Below, in pieces: positions 1 through 9,166 of a stretch of 46,080 bases of DNA (positions within the stretch are counted from its first letter, which is position 1; the number at the start of each line of letters is the position of its first letter). A program made the translations under genes and the position numbers. The DNA lies in the NCBI GenBank assembly GCA_964580105.1, contig CAZOJJ010000024.1, positions 1-46,080 of the forward strand, written 5' to 3'. A model generated the notes under the pieces. That model worked only from the letters and a program-made list of their open reading frames with translations, was not told the origin of the DNA and did not search any database. The DNA is from CAZOJJ01 sp964580105 (GTDB lineage Bacteria > Bacteroidota > Rhodothermia > Rhodothermales > Rubricoccaceae).

Positions 1-108
1 CGGCTCGGCCGTCACCTGCGCCGCCGCGTGCGGCACGAGGGCCGGGGCGCCCCCCGCGAGGAGCACCCCGGCCATGAGCGCTCTAACCTTGAGCGTTCTC
101 AGCCTCAT
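1..108 (-). CDS. Exported protein, N-terminal fragment (runs off the left edge)
   Basis: Reading leftward from an ATG at 108-106, 36 codons are open to the window edge. The product begins with a textbook signal peptide: positively charged residues (M-R-L-R-T-L-K-V-R), a hydrophobic core rich in Leu/Ala/Gly, and an Ala-Ala-Ala-Gln cleavage region at about residues 28-31, so the mature protein should start near residue 32. The ATG overlaps the TGA of the preceding sorting-domain remnant (ATGA), which fits an old translational coupling. Only the export signal is visible, so the function cannot be named; the body of the protein lies outside the window. It is divergent from ileS. Confidence 0.6.
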   Translation of the reverse strand, partial: MRLRTLKVRALMAGVLLAGGAPALVPHAAAQVTAEP

Positions 109-259
109 CGAATCACGGTCAGACGTTGCGAGGGCATACGCATCCCACCTACCTCCGTCCCTACCACGTAGATCCTCGCCGGCAGCGCCGAGGCGTCGAA
201 GGCCGGCCGGTGCGAGCCCGCCGTGACGCGCCCTTGGGCCAGCGTGAACACGCGCCGCT
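105..259 (-). pseudogene. Decayed remnant of a T9SS type A (Por) C-terminal sorting domain
   Basis: The last ~50 codons of a minus-strand frame ending at 105 read RRVFTLAQGRVTAGSHR, then FDASALPARIYVV, then SQRLTVIR and a stop. This is the characteristic end of type IX secretion sorting domains (a strand with VxTL, an AGxHxxxFDASxLPxGxY turn, a final basic RLTVxR strand). The usual first half (VYDVLGR) and any passenger protein are missing. Upstream in the same frame the sequence is low-complexity and soon runs antisense into ileS. LPARIY in place of LPAGIY and inserted residues after VV also point to decay. I infer a leftover 3' end of a deleted secreted-protein gene. It could instead be part of a very short protein, but nothing supports that. 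Confidence 0.5.
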
Positions 260-603
260 CGCCCCCGGTCCCGACGCCGCCCGGACAGGGCATCCGCCCG
301 CGCCACCGAGCGGCACGCCCCCTCGCGTGCAAGGAAACGTCCGGCGGAGCGAGTGCGGCCGAGGCCCGGATGCCCTGCCCCGGCAGGCCGGGACACACCC
401 CTCCTTCCCAATCGCCGTGCCACGCGCCCGACGGCTCCAAACGGGCCGAAACGGCCACCGGCTCGTATCCGATGGGGCACGAGGCACGAGGTCCTTGTAT
501 CGCATCGGAGAGCGCGGCAGGCGGCCGTTTCAGCGGGGAGTCCACGGAAGCGGCGGCGGCTCCGGCCGTATCTTCCCCGCTTCCCCGACCGCCGTCCGAC
601 CCC
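260..603. other. Non-coding region upstream of ileS with short inverted repeats
   Basis: No convincing gene on either strand. Visible structure: an 11-bp perfect inverted repeat (286-296 with 367-377) with partly matching flanks; a 6-bp stem/6-nt loop hairpin (GCACGC/GCGTGC, 313-330); and a 7-bp inverted repeat (TCCGATG 468-474 with CATCGGA 503-509) enclosing two GGCACGA copies. No T-box, cobalamin or other riboswitch consensus was found. The ileS promoter presumably lies here, but no TAnnTTTG box is visible. Confidence 0.4.
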
Positions 604-3600
604 ATGCCCCGCTACCCCGAGGTCGAGTCGTTCGACCACGCCGCCGTCGAGCAGGCCGTGCTGGCCCGCTGGCAGCGCGACGCCACCTTCGAGCGCAGCC
701 TGGCCCTGCGCGAGGGCGCGCCGCACTTCGTCTTCTACGAGGGGCCGCCCACGGCCAACGGCAAGCCGGGCATCCACCACGTCATGGCGCGCGCCATCAA
801 GGACCTCTTCTGCCGCTACAAGACGATGAAGGGGTTCCGCGTCGACCGCAAGGGCGGGTGGGACACGCACGGCCTCCCCGTCGAGATCGAGGTCGAGAAG
901 GAGCTCGGCCTCGAAGGGCGGCACCAGGTCGAGGACTACGGCATCGCGCGGTACAACGCGGCCTGCCGCGCCTCGGTGCTCCGCTACAAGGACCTGTGGG
1001 ACACGCTCACCCAGCGGATGGGCTACTGGGTGGACCTCGACGACCCGTACGTCACGTTCGAGAACGACTACATCGAGTCGGTCTGGTCGCTCCTCCAGGC
1101 GATCCACCAGAAGGGCTATCTCTACCAGGGCTACAAGATCCAGTGGTACAGCCCGGCCAACGAGACCGTGCTCTCCTCGCACGAGGTCTCGCTCGGCTAC
1201 AAGGAGGTGCAGGATCCGAGCATCTACGTCAAGGCCCGCGTGCGCGGCGAGAACGACACCTACCTCCTCGCCTGGACCACGACGCCCTGGACGATCCCGT
1301 CGAACGCCGCCATGGCCGTCGGGGCCGACATCGACTACGTCAAGGCGAGGGTCGAGAAGGAGGGCGGCGGCCACGAGGTCCTCATCCTCGCCGAGGCGCG
1401 CCTGTCCGTCCTGAAAGAGAACTACGAGGTCGTCGAGCGGATGAAGGGGCGCGACCTCGTCGGCCTCCGCTACGAGCCGATGGTGCCCGCCTTCGCCGAG
1501 CGCCTCGGGGAGGATGCCGCCTGGGTCGTCACCTGGGCCGACTACGTGAGCACCGAGGACGGCACCGGCGTCGTCCACACCGCCCCGGCCTTCGGCGCCG
1601 ACGACTACGCCACGGGCCAGCGCGAGGGGCTCCCGCTCCTCAACCCCGTCCTCCCCAACGGCCACTTCGAGCCCGACTTTCCGCTCGTCGGCGGGATGTG
1701 GTTCAAGGACGCCGACAAGGTCATCGCGCGCGACCTCCGCGAGCGCGGCCTGCTCTACCGCCACGAGACCTACCTCCACAACTACCCGCACGACTGGCGC
1801 AAGGGCACGCCGCTGATGTCCTACCCCGTCGAGAGCTGGTTCATCCGCACGACGGCCATCAAGGACCGGATGGTCGAGCTGAACCGGACGATCCGCTGGC
1901 AGCCCGAGGGCATCGGCCAGGGGCGCTTCGGGCAGTGGCTGGAGAACAACGTGGACTGGGCGCTCTCGCGGATGCGCTACTGGGGCACCCCGCTCCCGAT
2001 CTGGGTGAGCGACGCCGACCCGAGCTGCGTCGAGGTCATCGGCTCCATCGACGAGCTGCGGACGAAGTGCGGCGGGGCGTTCCCCGACGAGGCCATCAAC
2101 CCGGACACCGGCGAGGTGGACCTCCACCGGCCCTACGTGGACGCCATCACGTGGCCCGCACCGGACGGCGGCACCATGCGCCGCGTGCCCGACCTCATCG
2201 ACGTCTGGTTCGACTCCGGCGCGATGCCCTTCGCGCAGTGGCACTACCCGTTCGAGAACGAGGAGACGTTCCGCGCCAACTTCCCGGCCGACTTCATCGC
2301 CGAGGGCGTGGACCAGACGCGCGGGTGGTTCTACACGCTCCACGCCATCGCCGCGCTGGTGATGGACGCGGTGGCCTACCGCAACGTCGTCGTCAACGGC
2401 CTCATCCTCGACGCCGAGGGCGAGAAGATGTCGAAGTCGAAGGGCAACACCGTGGACCCCTTCGCCGCCATCGAGAGGCACGGGGCCGACCCCGTGCGCT
2501 GGTACATGATGGCGGCGAGCCCGCCGTGGGAGAGCCTCCGCTACGCCGACGAGGGCGTGCTGGAGACGCGCCGCAAGGTGTTCGGCACGCTCGTCAACAC
2601 GTACCGCTTCTTCGCCACCTACGCCGGCCTCGACGGGTTCGACCACGAGGCCGCCGAGGCGGTGCCGCTCGAAGACCGCGCCGAACTCGACCGCTGGATC
2701 CTCTCGCGCCTCGCCACGACGATCCGCGAGGCCGACGCCGCCTACGCCGACTACCACCCGACGCGCGCCGCCCGCGCCGTCGAGACGTTCGTGGACGACC
2801 TCTCGAACTGGTACCTCCGCCGCTCCCGGCGCCGGTTCTGGAAGGGCGCCAACGACGCCGACAAACGCGCGGCCTACCAGACCCTCCACGCCTGCCTCGC
2901 GGCCACGGCCCAGCTCATGGCGCCCATCGCGCCGTTCTTCGCCGACTGGCTCTACGGCAACCTCACCGGCGGCGAAACCTCCGTCCACCTCACCGACTTC
3001 CCCGAGGCCGACGAGGCCGCTCTCGACGCGGCGCTGGAGCGCCGGATGACGCTCGCCCGCCAGATCGCCTCCAACGTCCTCGCCCTCCGCAACGAGGCCG
3101 GCATCAACGTCCGCCAGCCGCTCGCGCGCGTGCTCGTCGTGACCGGCGTCGGCGGCGTGGAGGAGGGCGAGGTGCGCGCGGTCGAGGGCATCGTGCTCGA
3201 CGAGGTCAACGTCAAGGCGCTGGAGACGCTCGGCGCGGACAGCGACGTCATCCGCAAGTCGGCCAAACCGAACTTCAAGGCGCTCGGCAAGCGCCTCGGC
3301 CCGCTGATGAAGGCGGCCAACGCCGCCGTCCGCGCCCTCGGCACCGAGGCCATCACGCGCTACGAGACCGACGGCCGGATCACCCTCGACCTCGACGGGA
3401 CGCCGACGACGTTCGAGGCGGGCGACCTGGAGATCACCAGCGAGGGCATCGAAGGCCAGCTCGTGCGGCAGGAGGGGGGCGTGACCGTCGCCCTCGATAC
3501 GACGCTGACCGACGCGCTCCGCGCCGAGGGCCTCGCCCGCGAGTTCATCAACCGCGTGCAGAATCTCCGCAAGGCCGCCGATTTCGACGTGGCCGACCGA

Positions 3601-3792
3601 ATCGTGCTTACCTTCGCCGCCCCCGACTCGGCCGAGGCCGCTCTCCTGGGCCACGCGGAGGCCATCCGCACGGAAACCCTCGCCGTCACTCTGGAGGCCA
3701 CCCCCGCACCGGCGGGGGAAACGGTGCAGACGGTGGACCTCGCCGGGACGCCCGTCGTCATCGCCCTTCGCCGTGCCAACGGCACCGCCTGA
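604..3792 (+). CDS. ileS: Isoleucyl-tRNA synthetase
   Basis: Charges tRNA-Ile with isoleucine in the cytoplasm (class Ia synthetase). The 1062-residue product has the class I HIGH signature as GIHH (residues 56-59, after FYEGPPTANGKP), the WDTHGLPVE motif that follows it, a long inserted editing domain, the KMSKS loop at residues 608-612, and an anticodon-binding C-terminal half. Its length and motifs match the longer IleRS type of Bacteroidota and Thermus, not the ~940-residue E. coli enzyme. The ATG at 604 was chosen because the family-like N-terminus (MPRYPEVESFDH) begins there. The frame stays open further upstream, but that part is low-complexity. It is followed after 30 bp by the DksA-like gene and probably cotranscribed with it and lspA. 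Confidence 0.97.
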   Translation: MPRYPEVESFDHAAVEQAVLARWQRDATFERSLALREGAPHFVFYEGPPTANGKPGIHHVMARAIKDLFCRYKTMKGFRVDRKGGWDTHGLPVEIEVEKELGLEGRHQVEDYGIARYNAACRASVLRYKDLWDTLTQRMGYWVDLDDPYVTFENDYIESVWSLLQAIHQKGYLYQGYKIQWYSPANETVLSSHEVSLGYKEVQDPSIYVKARVRGENDTYLLAWTTTPWTIPSNAAMAVGADIDYVKARVEKEGGGHEVLILAEARLSVLKENYEVVERMKGRDLVGLRYEPMVPAFAERLGEDAAWVVTWADYVSTEDGTGVVHTAPAFGADDYATGQREGLPLLNPVLPNGHFEPDFPLVGGMWFKDADKVIARDLRERGLLYRHETYLHNYPHDWRKGTPLMSYPVESWFIRTTAIKDRMVELNRTIRWQPEGIGQGRFGQWLENNVDWALSRMRYWGTPLPIWVSDADPSCVEVIGSIDELRTKCGGAFPDEAINPDTGEVDLHRPYVDAITWPAPDGGTMRRVPDLIDVWFDSGAMPFAQWHYPFENEETFRANFPADFIAEGVDQTRGWFYTLHAIAALVMDAVAYRNVVVNGLILDAEGEKMSKSKGNTVDPFAAIERHGADPVRWYMMAASPPWESLRYADEGVLETRRKVFGTLVNTYRFFATYAGLDGFDHEAAEAVPLEDRAELDRWILSRLATTIREADAAYADYHPTRAARAVETFVDDLSNWYLRRSRRRFWKGANDADKRAAYQTLHACLAATAQLMAPIAPFFADWLYGNLTGGETSVHLTDFPEADEAALDAALERRMTLARQIASNVLALRNEAGINVRQPLARVLVVTGVGGVEEGEVRAVEGIVLDEVNVKALETLGADSDVIRKSAKPNFKALGKRLGPLMKAANAAVRALGTEAITRYETDGRITLDLDGTPTTFEAGDLEITSEGIEGQLVRQEGGVTVALDTTLTDALRAEGLAREFINRVQNLRKAADFDVADRIVLTFAAPDSAEAALLGHAEAIRTETLAVTLEATPAPAGETVQTVDLAGTPVVIALRRANGTA

Positions 3793-3822
3793 CGCCCTCC
3801 GTCCCCCGACCGATCTCACGCC

Positions 3823-4245
3823 ATGACCGACGCCAAGACGGCCCCGAACGGGGCGAACGCCGAAACCCGCCGCACGCCGTTTTCGGACGCCGAGCTCGAG
3901 GAGTTCCGCGCCCTCATCGAGGCCAAGCGCGCCGAAACCCTCGCCGACATCGAGGACATGCGCGCCCAGCTCGACGACCAGCGCGAGCACGAGAGCGACT
4001 CGGCCTACTCCTTCCACATGGCCGACGCCGGCACCGACGCGATGGAGATGGAGAAGCTCTACCTCATGATCGCGCGGCAGCAGAAGTTTCTCGGCTACCT
4101 CGACCGCGCCATCGAGCGGATCGACAACAAGACGTACGGGATCTGCAAGGTGACCGGCAAGCCCATCGCCAAGGAACGGCTGATGGCCGTGCCCCACACC
4201 GAGATCTCCATCGAGGCCAAGAAGAAGCAGCAGAAGGGGCGCTGA
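3823..4245 (+). CDS. DksA/TraR-family regulator with lost zinc site
   Basis: A 140-residue protein of the DksA/TraR family, whose members insert a coiled-coil into the RNA polymerase secondary channel and, with ppGpp, tune transcription. Residues 20-100 are predicted helical and hold the acidic tip region (DAGTDAMEME). The C-terminal part, YGICKVTGKPIAKERL then AVPHTEIS, aligns with the DksA zinc-finger region, but only one cysteine (C108) of the four survives. Zinc is therefore unlikely to be bound, a state common in Bacteroidota homologues. It lies between ileS and lspA, as often in this phylum. Family assignment is secure; direct ppGpp synergy is not demonstrable from sequence. Confidence 0.9.
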   Translation: MTDAKTAPNGANAETRRTPFSDAELEEFRALIEAKRAETLADIEDMRAQLDDQREHESDSAYSFHMADAGTDAMEMEKLYLMIARQQKFLGYLDRAIERIDNKTYGICKVTGKPIAKERLMAVPHTEISIEAKKKQQKGR

Positions 4246-4257
4246 CGAGGGTGGAAC

Positions 4258-4317
4258 GTGGAGTTCGGAATGCGGAATAGGCCGTGTTCCTTTCCATTCC
4301 GCACGTCGCACTCCCAC
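4258..4317. repeat. Imperfect inverted repeat between the DksA-like gene and lspA
   Basis: TGCGGAAT (4271-4278) pairs perfectly with ATTCCGCA (4296-4303) across a 17-nt loop. The flanks continue to match (GTGG-AGT..CG against its counterpart in 4307-4317) with one bulge and four mismatches. The RNA could form a long hairpin ending just upstream of the lspA ATG. There is no T-run after it, so it is not a standard terminator. Confidence 0.5.
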
Positions 4318-4329
4318 CTCCGCACTCGC

Positions 4330-4998
4330 ATGCGCGTTCTCCGGATCACGGCCCTCGTCGTCCTCCTCGACCAGATCACGAAGGTCTGGGTGAAGCTGAC
4401 GCTCGGCGCGGCCGACCCCTTCAGCCGGTCGGTCCCCATCGTGGGCGACCTCTTCCGGCTGACGTACACGGAGAACCCGGGCATGGCGTTCGGGCTCTCG
4501 GTCGGCTCGAAGCTGTTCCTGACCCTGTTCTCCATCGTCGCGACGGGGCTCATCGCGGCGTACCTGTGGAGCGTGCGGCGCGGGCCGTACGGCTACCGCG
4601 TGGCGCTGGCCCTCATCCTCGGCGGTGCCATCGGCAACATCATCGACCGGGTGTTCTACGGGATGATCTGGGGCGAGTGCTTCCCCGGCGACGGCTACCG
4701 CCCCTTCTACGGGTGCGTCGTGGACTTCCTCCACCTCGACCTCTGGCGGGGCACGCTGCCCGAGTGGCTCCCTCTCGTGGGCGGCAACAACGTCGCGCTG
4801 TTCCCCATCGGGAACGTGGCCGACCTGGCGATCATCGGCGGCGTGGCGGCCATCCTCCTCTTCCAGCGCCGCTTCCAGCGCGCGATGGCCGAGGCGGACG
4901 GCACGCCCGAGCCGGCGCCCGCCGCGCCGGCCGAGCCCGCGCCCGCCGCGCCGGCCGAGCCCGCGCCGTCGGCCTCGGGCGAGCCGCCCCGGGCCTGA
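4330..4998 (+). CDS. lspA: Lipoprotein signal peptidase (signal peptidase II)
   Basis: Inner-membrane aspartyl protease that removes the signal peptide of diacylglyceryl-modified prolipoproteins. The 222-residue product shows the family order: an N-terminal membrane segment with DQITK (D14), the ENPGMAFG motif (residues 49-55), GNIIDR with catalytic D106, and FPIGNVADLAI with catalytic D165. Residues 110-155 form a larger-than-usual loop between the two catalytic segments, as in other Bacteroidota. After the last membrane segment comes a cytoplasmic tail of Pro/Ala/Glu repeats (from about residue 194). The frame is open upstream to 4258, but the ATG at 4330 gives the normal N-terminus (MRVLRITALVVLLDQ). 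Confidence 0.95.
   Translation: MRVLRITALVVLLDQITKVWVKLTLGAADPFSRSVPIVGDLFRLTYTENPGMAFGLSVGSKLFLTLFSIVATGLIAAYLWSVRRGPYGYRVALALILGGAIGNIIDRVFYGMIWGECFPGDGYRPFYGCVVDFLHLDLWRGTLPEWLPLVGGNNVALFPIGNVADLAIIGGVAAILLFQRRFQRAMAEADGTPEPAPAAPAEPAPAAPAEPAPSASGEPPRA
4909..4980 (+). repeat. 24-bp tandem repeat in the lspA 3' end
   Basis: Three consecutive 24-bp units, the first two almost identical and the third degenerate, each encoding E-P-A-P-x-x-x-x (EPAPAAPA twice, then EPAPSASG). They make the low-complexity cytoplasmic tail of LspA and are prone to copy-number change by slippage. Confidence 0.7.
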
Positions 4999-5042
4999 CG
5001 CGAGCGCACGGCTTCTTCCGGGTCCACCCGCAGCCCCCTCGG

Positions 5043-5050
5043 TATATTTG
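5043..5050 (+). promoter_or_regulatory. Candidate Bacteroidota -7 promoter element upstream of lepA
   Basis: TATATTTG matches the Bacteroidota primary-sigma -7 consensus TAnnTTTG exactly, in an otherwise very GC-rich gap before lepA. No clear -33 TTG is found 19-22 bp upstream, so only half of the promoter is supported. Confidence 0.45.
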
Positions 5051-5120
5051 CGCCGTCGCGGCGGGGCGCACTACGGGGTGCCCCCACGCGTTGAACCCCA
5101 CCGTCCCCCAGCCCGCCGCC

Positions 5121-6923
<1,803 letters not shown>

Positions 6924-6930
6924 GGGGGCG

Positions 6931-7818
6931 ATGGAGGAGCGCAGGCACGGAGGGAAGGAGGAGGGCCTCGCCGGCGGTCGGCGGGCCCGTTGGCTTCTCC
7001 TGCTTCCGCTCCTCCTCGCGTCCACGCTTCTCCTCGCGCGCGAGGCTCGCGCCCAGGCCGACGTGGTGGGGCAGCTCCGGTACCAGCGTTTCCTCACGCG
7101 CTCGGCGGAGCTGCTGCGGGAGATCGGAGACGCCGTGCCGCCGCGCCCGCCGGAGCGCCTGGAGTCTCCGACGCTCTACACGCTCTGGCACGACCGCATC
7201 GTCGCCGCCCGGCAGGCTTACGCCGACAGCCTGGCCGAGGCGGCGCGGCGGGCCGTCCTCGACAGCCTCGCGGCGCTGCCGCCCTCGCTTCCGGAGATCG
7301 CCTGGGCCAAGACCGAGGCCGACGACCAGGGCCGCTTCCTGGCCCTCTACCGCGAGACGTTCTGGCGGGCCGTCAGCACGCCTGCGTCCATCGACTCCGT
7401 CGCCACGCCGGAGCTGCGGGCGCGGCTGAACGGGCTCTTCGGGGCGCCCACGCGGAACGCGGCGGCGGCCGAGCAGGAGGGCTACGCCGGCAGCGAGTAC
7501 GTGCAGTTCGAGTACTGGCTCGTCGTCAACGACACCATCCCCATCCTCGTGCTCGACCGCGACGGCCCCTTCGGCCGCGGCCTCCTCGTCGCCGGTGACG
7601 AGGCGCACGCCGCCGTCCTCCCGCTCGTCAAGGCCGACCTCGCCCGCCGCCTCGCCGAGGCGCGCCCGACCCCCTACGCCGACTACTACCACCGCTACGC
7701 CGACGACCAGTGGTTCCGCACCGGCTTCGACGGTGCGACCTACTTCACGCGGGAGTCCCGCCGGCCGCGCTGGGTGCGCCGCCTCGGCCGCAACGAGAAG
7801 TGGCGCATCTTCCGCTGA
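6931..7818 (+). CDS. Exported protein of unknown function
   Basis: I do not recognise this 295-residue protein. It starts 7 bp after lepA. The N-terminus is basic (residues 1-20), followed by a strong hydrophobic core (about 21-36) and an AREARAQA cleavage region near residue 43, so it is predicted to be secreted or periplasmic. The mature part is rich in Ala, Arg, Leu and aromatic residues, has two short helices with DSL repeats (about residues 95-120), and ends in a basic RRPRWVRRLGRNEKWRIF tail. No membrane anchor, lipobox or catalytic motif is apparent. It lies between lepA and two signal peptidase genes, so a link to export is possible but only by position. Confidence 0.7.
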   Translation: MEERRHGGKEEGLAGGRRARWLLLLPLLLASTLLLAREARAQADVVGQLRYQRFLTRSAELLREIGDAVPPRPPERLESPTLYTLWHDRIVAARQAYADSLAEAARRAVLDSLAALPPSLPEIAWAKTEADDQGRFLALYRETFWRAVSTPASIDSVATPELRARLNGLFGAPTRNAAAAEQEGYAGSEYVQFEYWLVVNDTIPILVLDRDGPFGRGLLVAGDEAHAAVLPLVKADLARRLAEARPTPYADYYHRYADDQWFRTGFDGATYFTRESRRPRWVRRLGRNEKWRIFR

Positions 7819-7893
7819 CACCGCCCCCTTCGGCCGACGCTGCACCCCGGGCCGCCTTGCACGCGTAGCTTTCGCTTTTCCGCTTTCGCTTAC

Positions 7894-7938
7894 CCGGACC
7901 GACCCGACTCGCTTTTCCGGACCGACCCGACCCGCTTT
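7894..7938 (+). repeat. Two tandem 22-bp direct repeats before lepB1
   Basis: CCGGACCGACCCGACTCGCTTT (7894-7915 here split: CCGGACCGACC then CGACTCGCTTT) recurs at 7917-7938 with one mismatch, period 23 bp. The TTG start of the following gene begins at the end of copy 2. A looser run of GCTTTCG/CTTTTCC elements precedes it (7869-7891). These could be operator or leader elements, or simple duplication. Confidence 0.6.
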
Positions 7939-9106
7939 GCCGACGACGACCGCCCGCCAGAAAGAGCGCGAGAAGCGCCGCGCCCAGCGCGATCAGACCC
8001 GCGCGAAGGCCGAAGGCAACCCGAAGACGCGCGCCTCGGGCGGGTGGAAGGAGACCGTCCGCTTCTGGGGCGTCTCCCTCGTCGTCATCCTCGTCATCCG
8101 GGCGTTCTTCTTCGAGCCCTACCGGATCCCGTCGGAGTCGATGGAGGACACGCTGCTCGTGGGCGACTTCCTGATCGTCTCGAAGCTGCACTACGGCGCG
8201 CGGACCCCGAACACGATCGGCATCCCGTTCACGCCGGTCTACCTCCGCGGCCTCCAGTTCCCGCAGACGCGGCTGCCCGGCTTCTCGGAGGTCGAGCGCG
8301 GCGACGTGATCGTGTTCAACTACCCCGCCTCGGTGGACGTCGTGCGGGGCCGCATCCCGGCGACGGTGCCCATCGAGCGGCGCGACCCCTACATCAAGCG
8401 GGTCGTCGGCCTGCCGGGCGATACCGTCGCCGTCGTCGACAAGGTGGTCTACGTCAACGCCGTGCCGCAGCCGCTGGCCCCGACGATGAAGCAGCTCTGG
8501 CGCGTCACCTCCACCGACGACCGGCGCCCCTCGCCGGCCGAGCTGGAGGCGGCCGGGCTGGAGTTCGACCGCGCGCACGGCGACGTCCGCACCCAGAACG
8601 GCACCATCACGTCGCCCCGCCAGTACCGCGTCCTCGCGACGACCGCCGAGATCGAGGCGTTCGCCCGGCGGCCCGGCGTGGCGAGCGTGGCGCCCGAGGT
8701 GCTGCCCGAGGGCTACGCGGCCGGATCGCTCCACTTCCCGCCCGGGAGCGCGAGCAACGCCGACCAGTTCCCGCCCGTGGTGGTCCCCGCGCAGGGCGCA
8801 ACCGTGCCGCTCAACCGCGAGACGTGGCCGATGCTGGCCGAGGTCATCACACGCCACGAAGGCCACCGCGTCGAAGTCGTCGGCGACAGCCTGTTCGTGA
8901 TCGACGGCCGGCCCGCCACGTCGTACACCTTCGCGCAGGACTACTACTTCGCGATGGGCGACAACCGGGACAACTCGGTGGACGGCCGGTACTGGGGGTT
9001 CGTCCCCCACGACCACCTCGTCGGCAAGGCCCTCTTCACGTTCCTCTCGTTCCGGCCGGACAACTTCCTGCCCCGGTTCACGCGGTTCTTCCGCCCGATC
9101 CGCTGA
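7937..9106 (+). CDS. lepB: Signal peptidase I, paralogue 1
   Basis: Membrane-anchored serine protease that cleaves signal peptides of Sec/Tat-exported proteins. The 389-residue product has a charged cytoplasmic N-terminus (residues 1-38), one membrane segment (about 43-58), the catalytic serine in IPSESM (S68), the general-base lysine in YIKRVVGLPGD (K154), and GDNRDNSVDGRYWGFV near the C-terminus. About 130 residues are inserted between the lysine box and the final box, longer than in E. coli-type enzymes. No ATG suits the N-terminus, so the TTG at 7937 was chosen. An in-frame ATG far upstream overlaps the previous gene and is rejected. A second paralogue follows 60 bp later. Confidence 0.93.
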   Translation: MPTTTARQKEREKRRAQRDQTRAKAEGNPKTRASGGWKETVRFWGVSLVVILVIRAFFFEPYRIPSESMEDTLLVGDFLIVSKLHYGARTPNTIGIPFTPVYLRGLQFPQTRLPGFSEVERGDVIVFNYPASVDVVRGRIPATVPIERRDPYIKRVVGLPGDTVAVVDKVVYVNAVPQPLAPTMKQLWRVTSTDDRRPSPAELEAAGLEFDRAHGDVRTQNGTITSPRQYRVLATTAEIEAFARRPGVASVAPEVLPEGYAAGSLHFPPGSASNADQFPPVVVPAQGATVPLNRETWPMLAEVITRHEGHRVEVVGDSLFVIDGRPATSYTFAQDYYFAMGDNRDNSVDGRYWGFVPHDHLVGKALFTFLSFRPDNFLPRFTRFFRPIR

Positions 9107-9166
9107 CGCGGCAGGCACGAAGCCCGGCCGCGTACCGTTGAGGGAGGGCCCGGCCCGTACTCCGCC

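Noticed and set aside
260..600. Possible T-box or cobalamin riboswitch upstream of ileS or of the minus-strand exported gene
   Set aside because: Neither the T-box bulge sequence nor the B12-box and its conserved GC-rich core could be found on either strand.
260..605. Minus-strand 166-codon frame as a complete gene
   Set aside because: Only its last ~50 codons resemble a protein (sorting domain); the rest is low-complexity and it ends against ileS.
126..4280. Very long open frame (1384 codons) overlapping ileS in another plus frame
   Set aside because: High-GC shadow: Arg/Pro/His-rich composition without any domain, fully overlapping the clear ileS gene.
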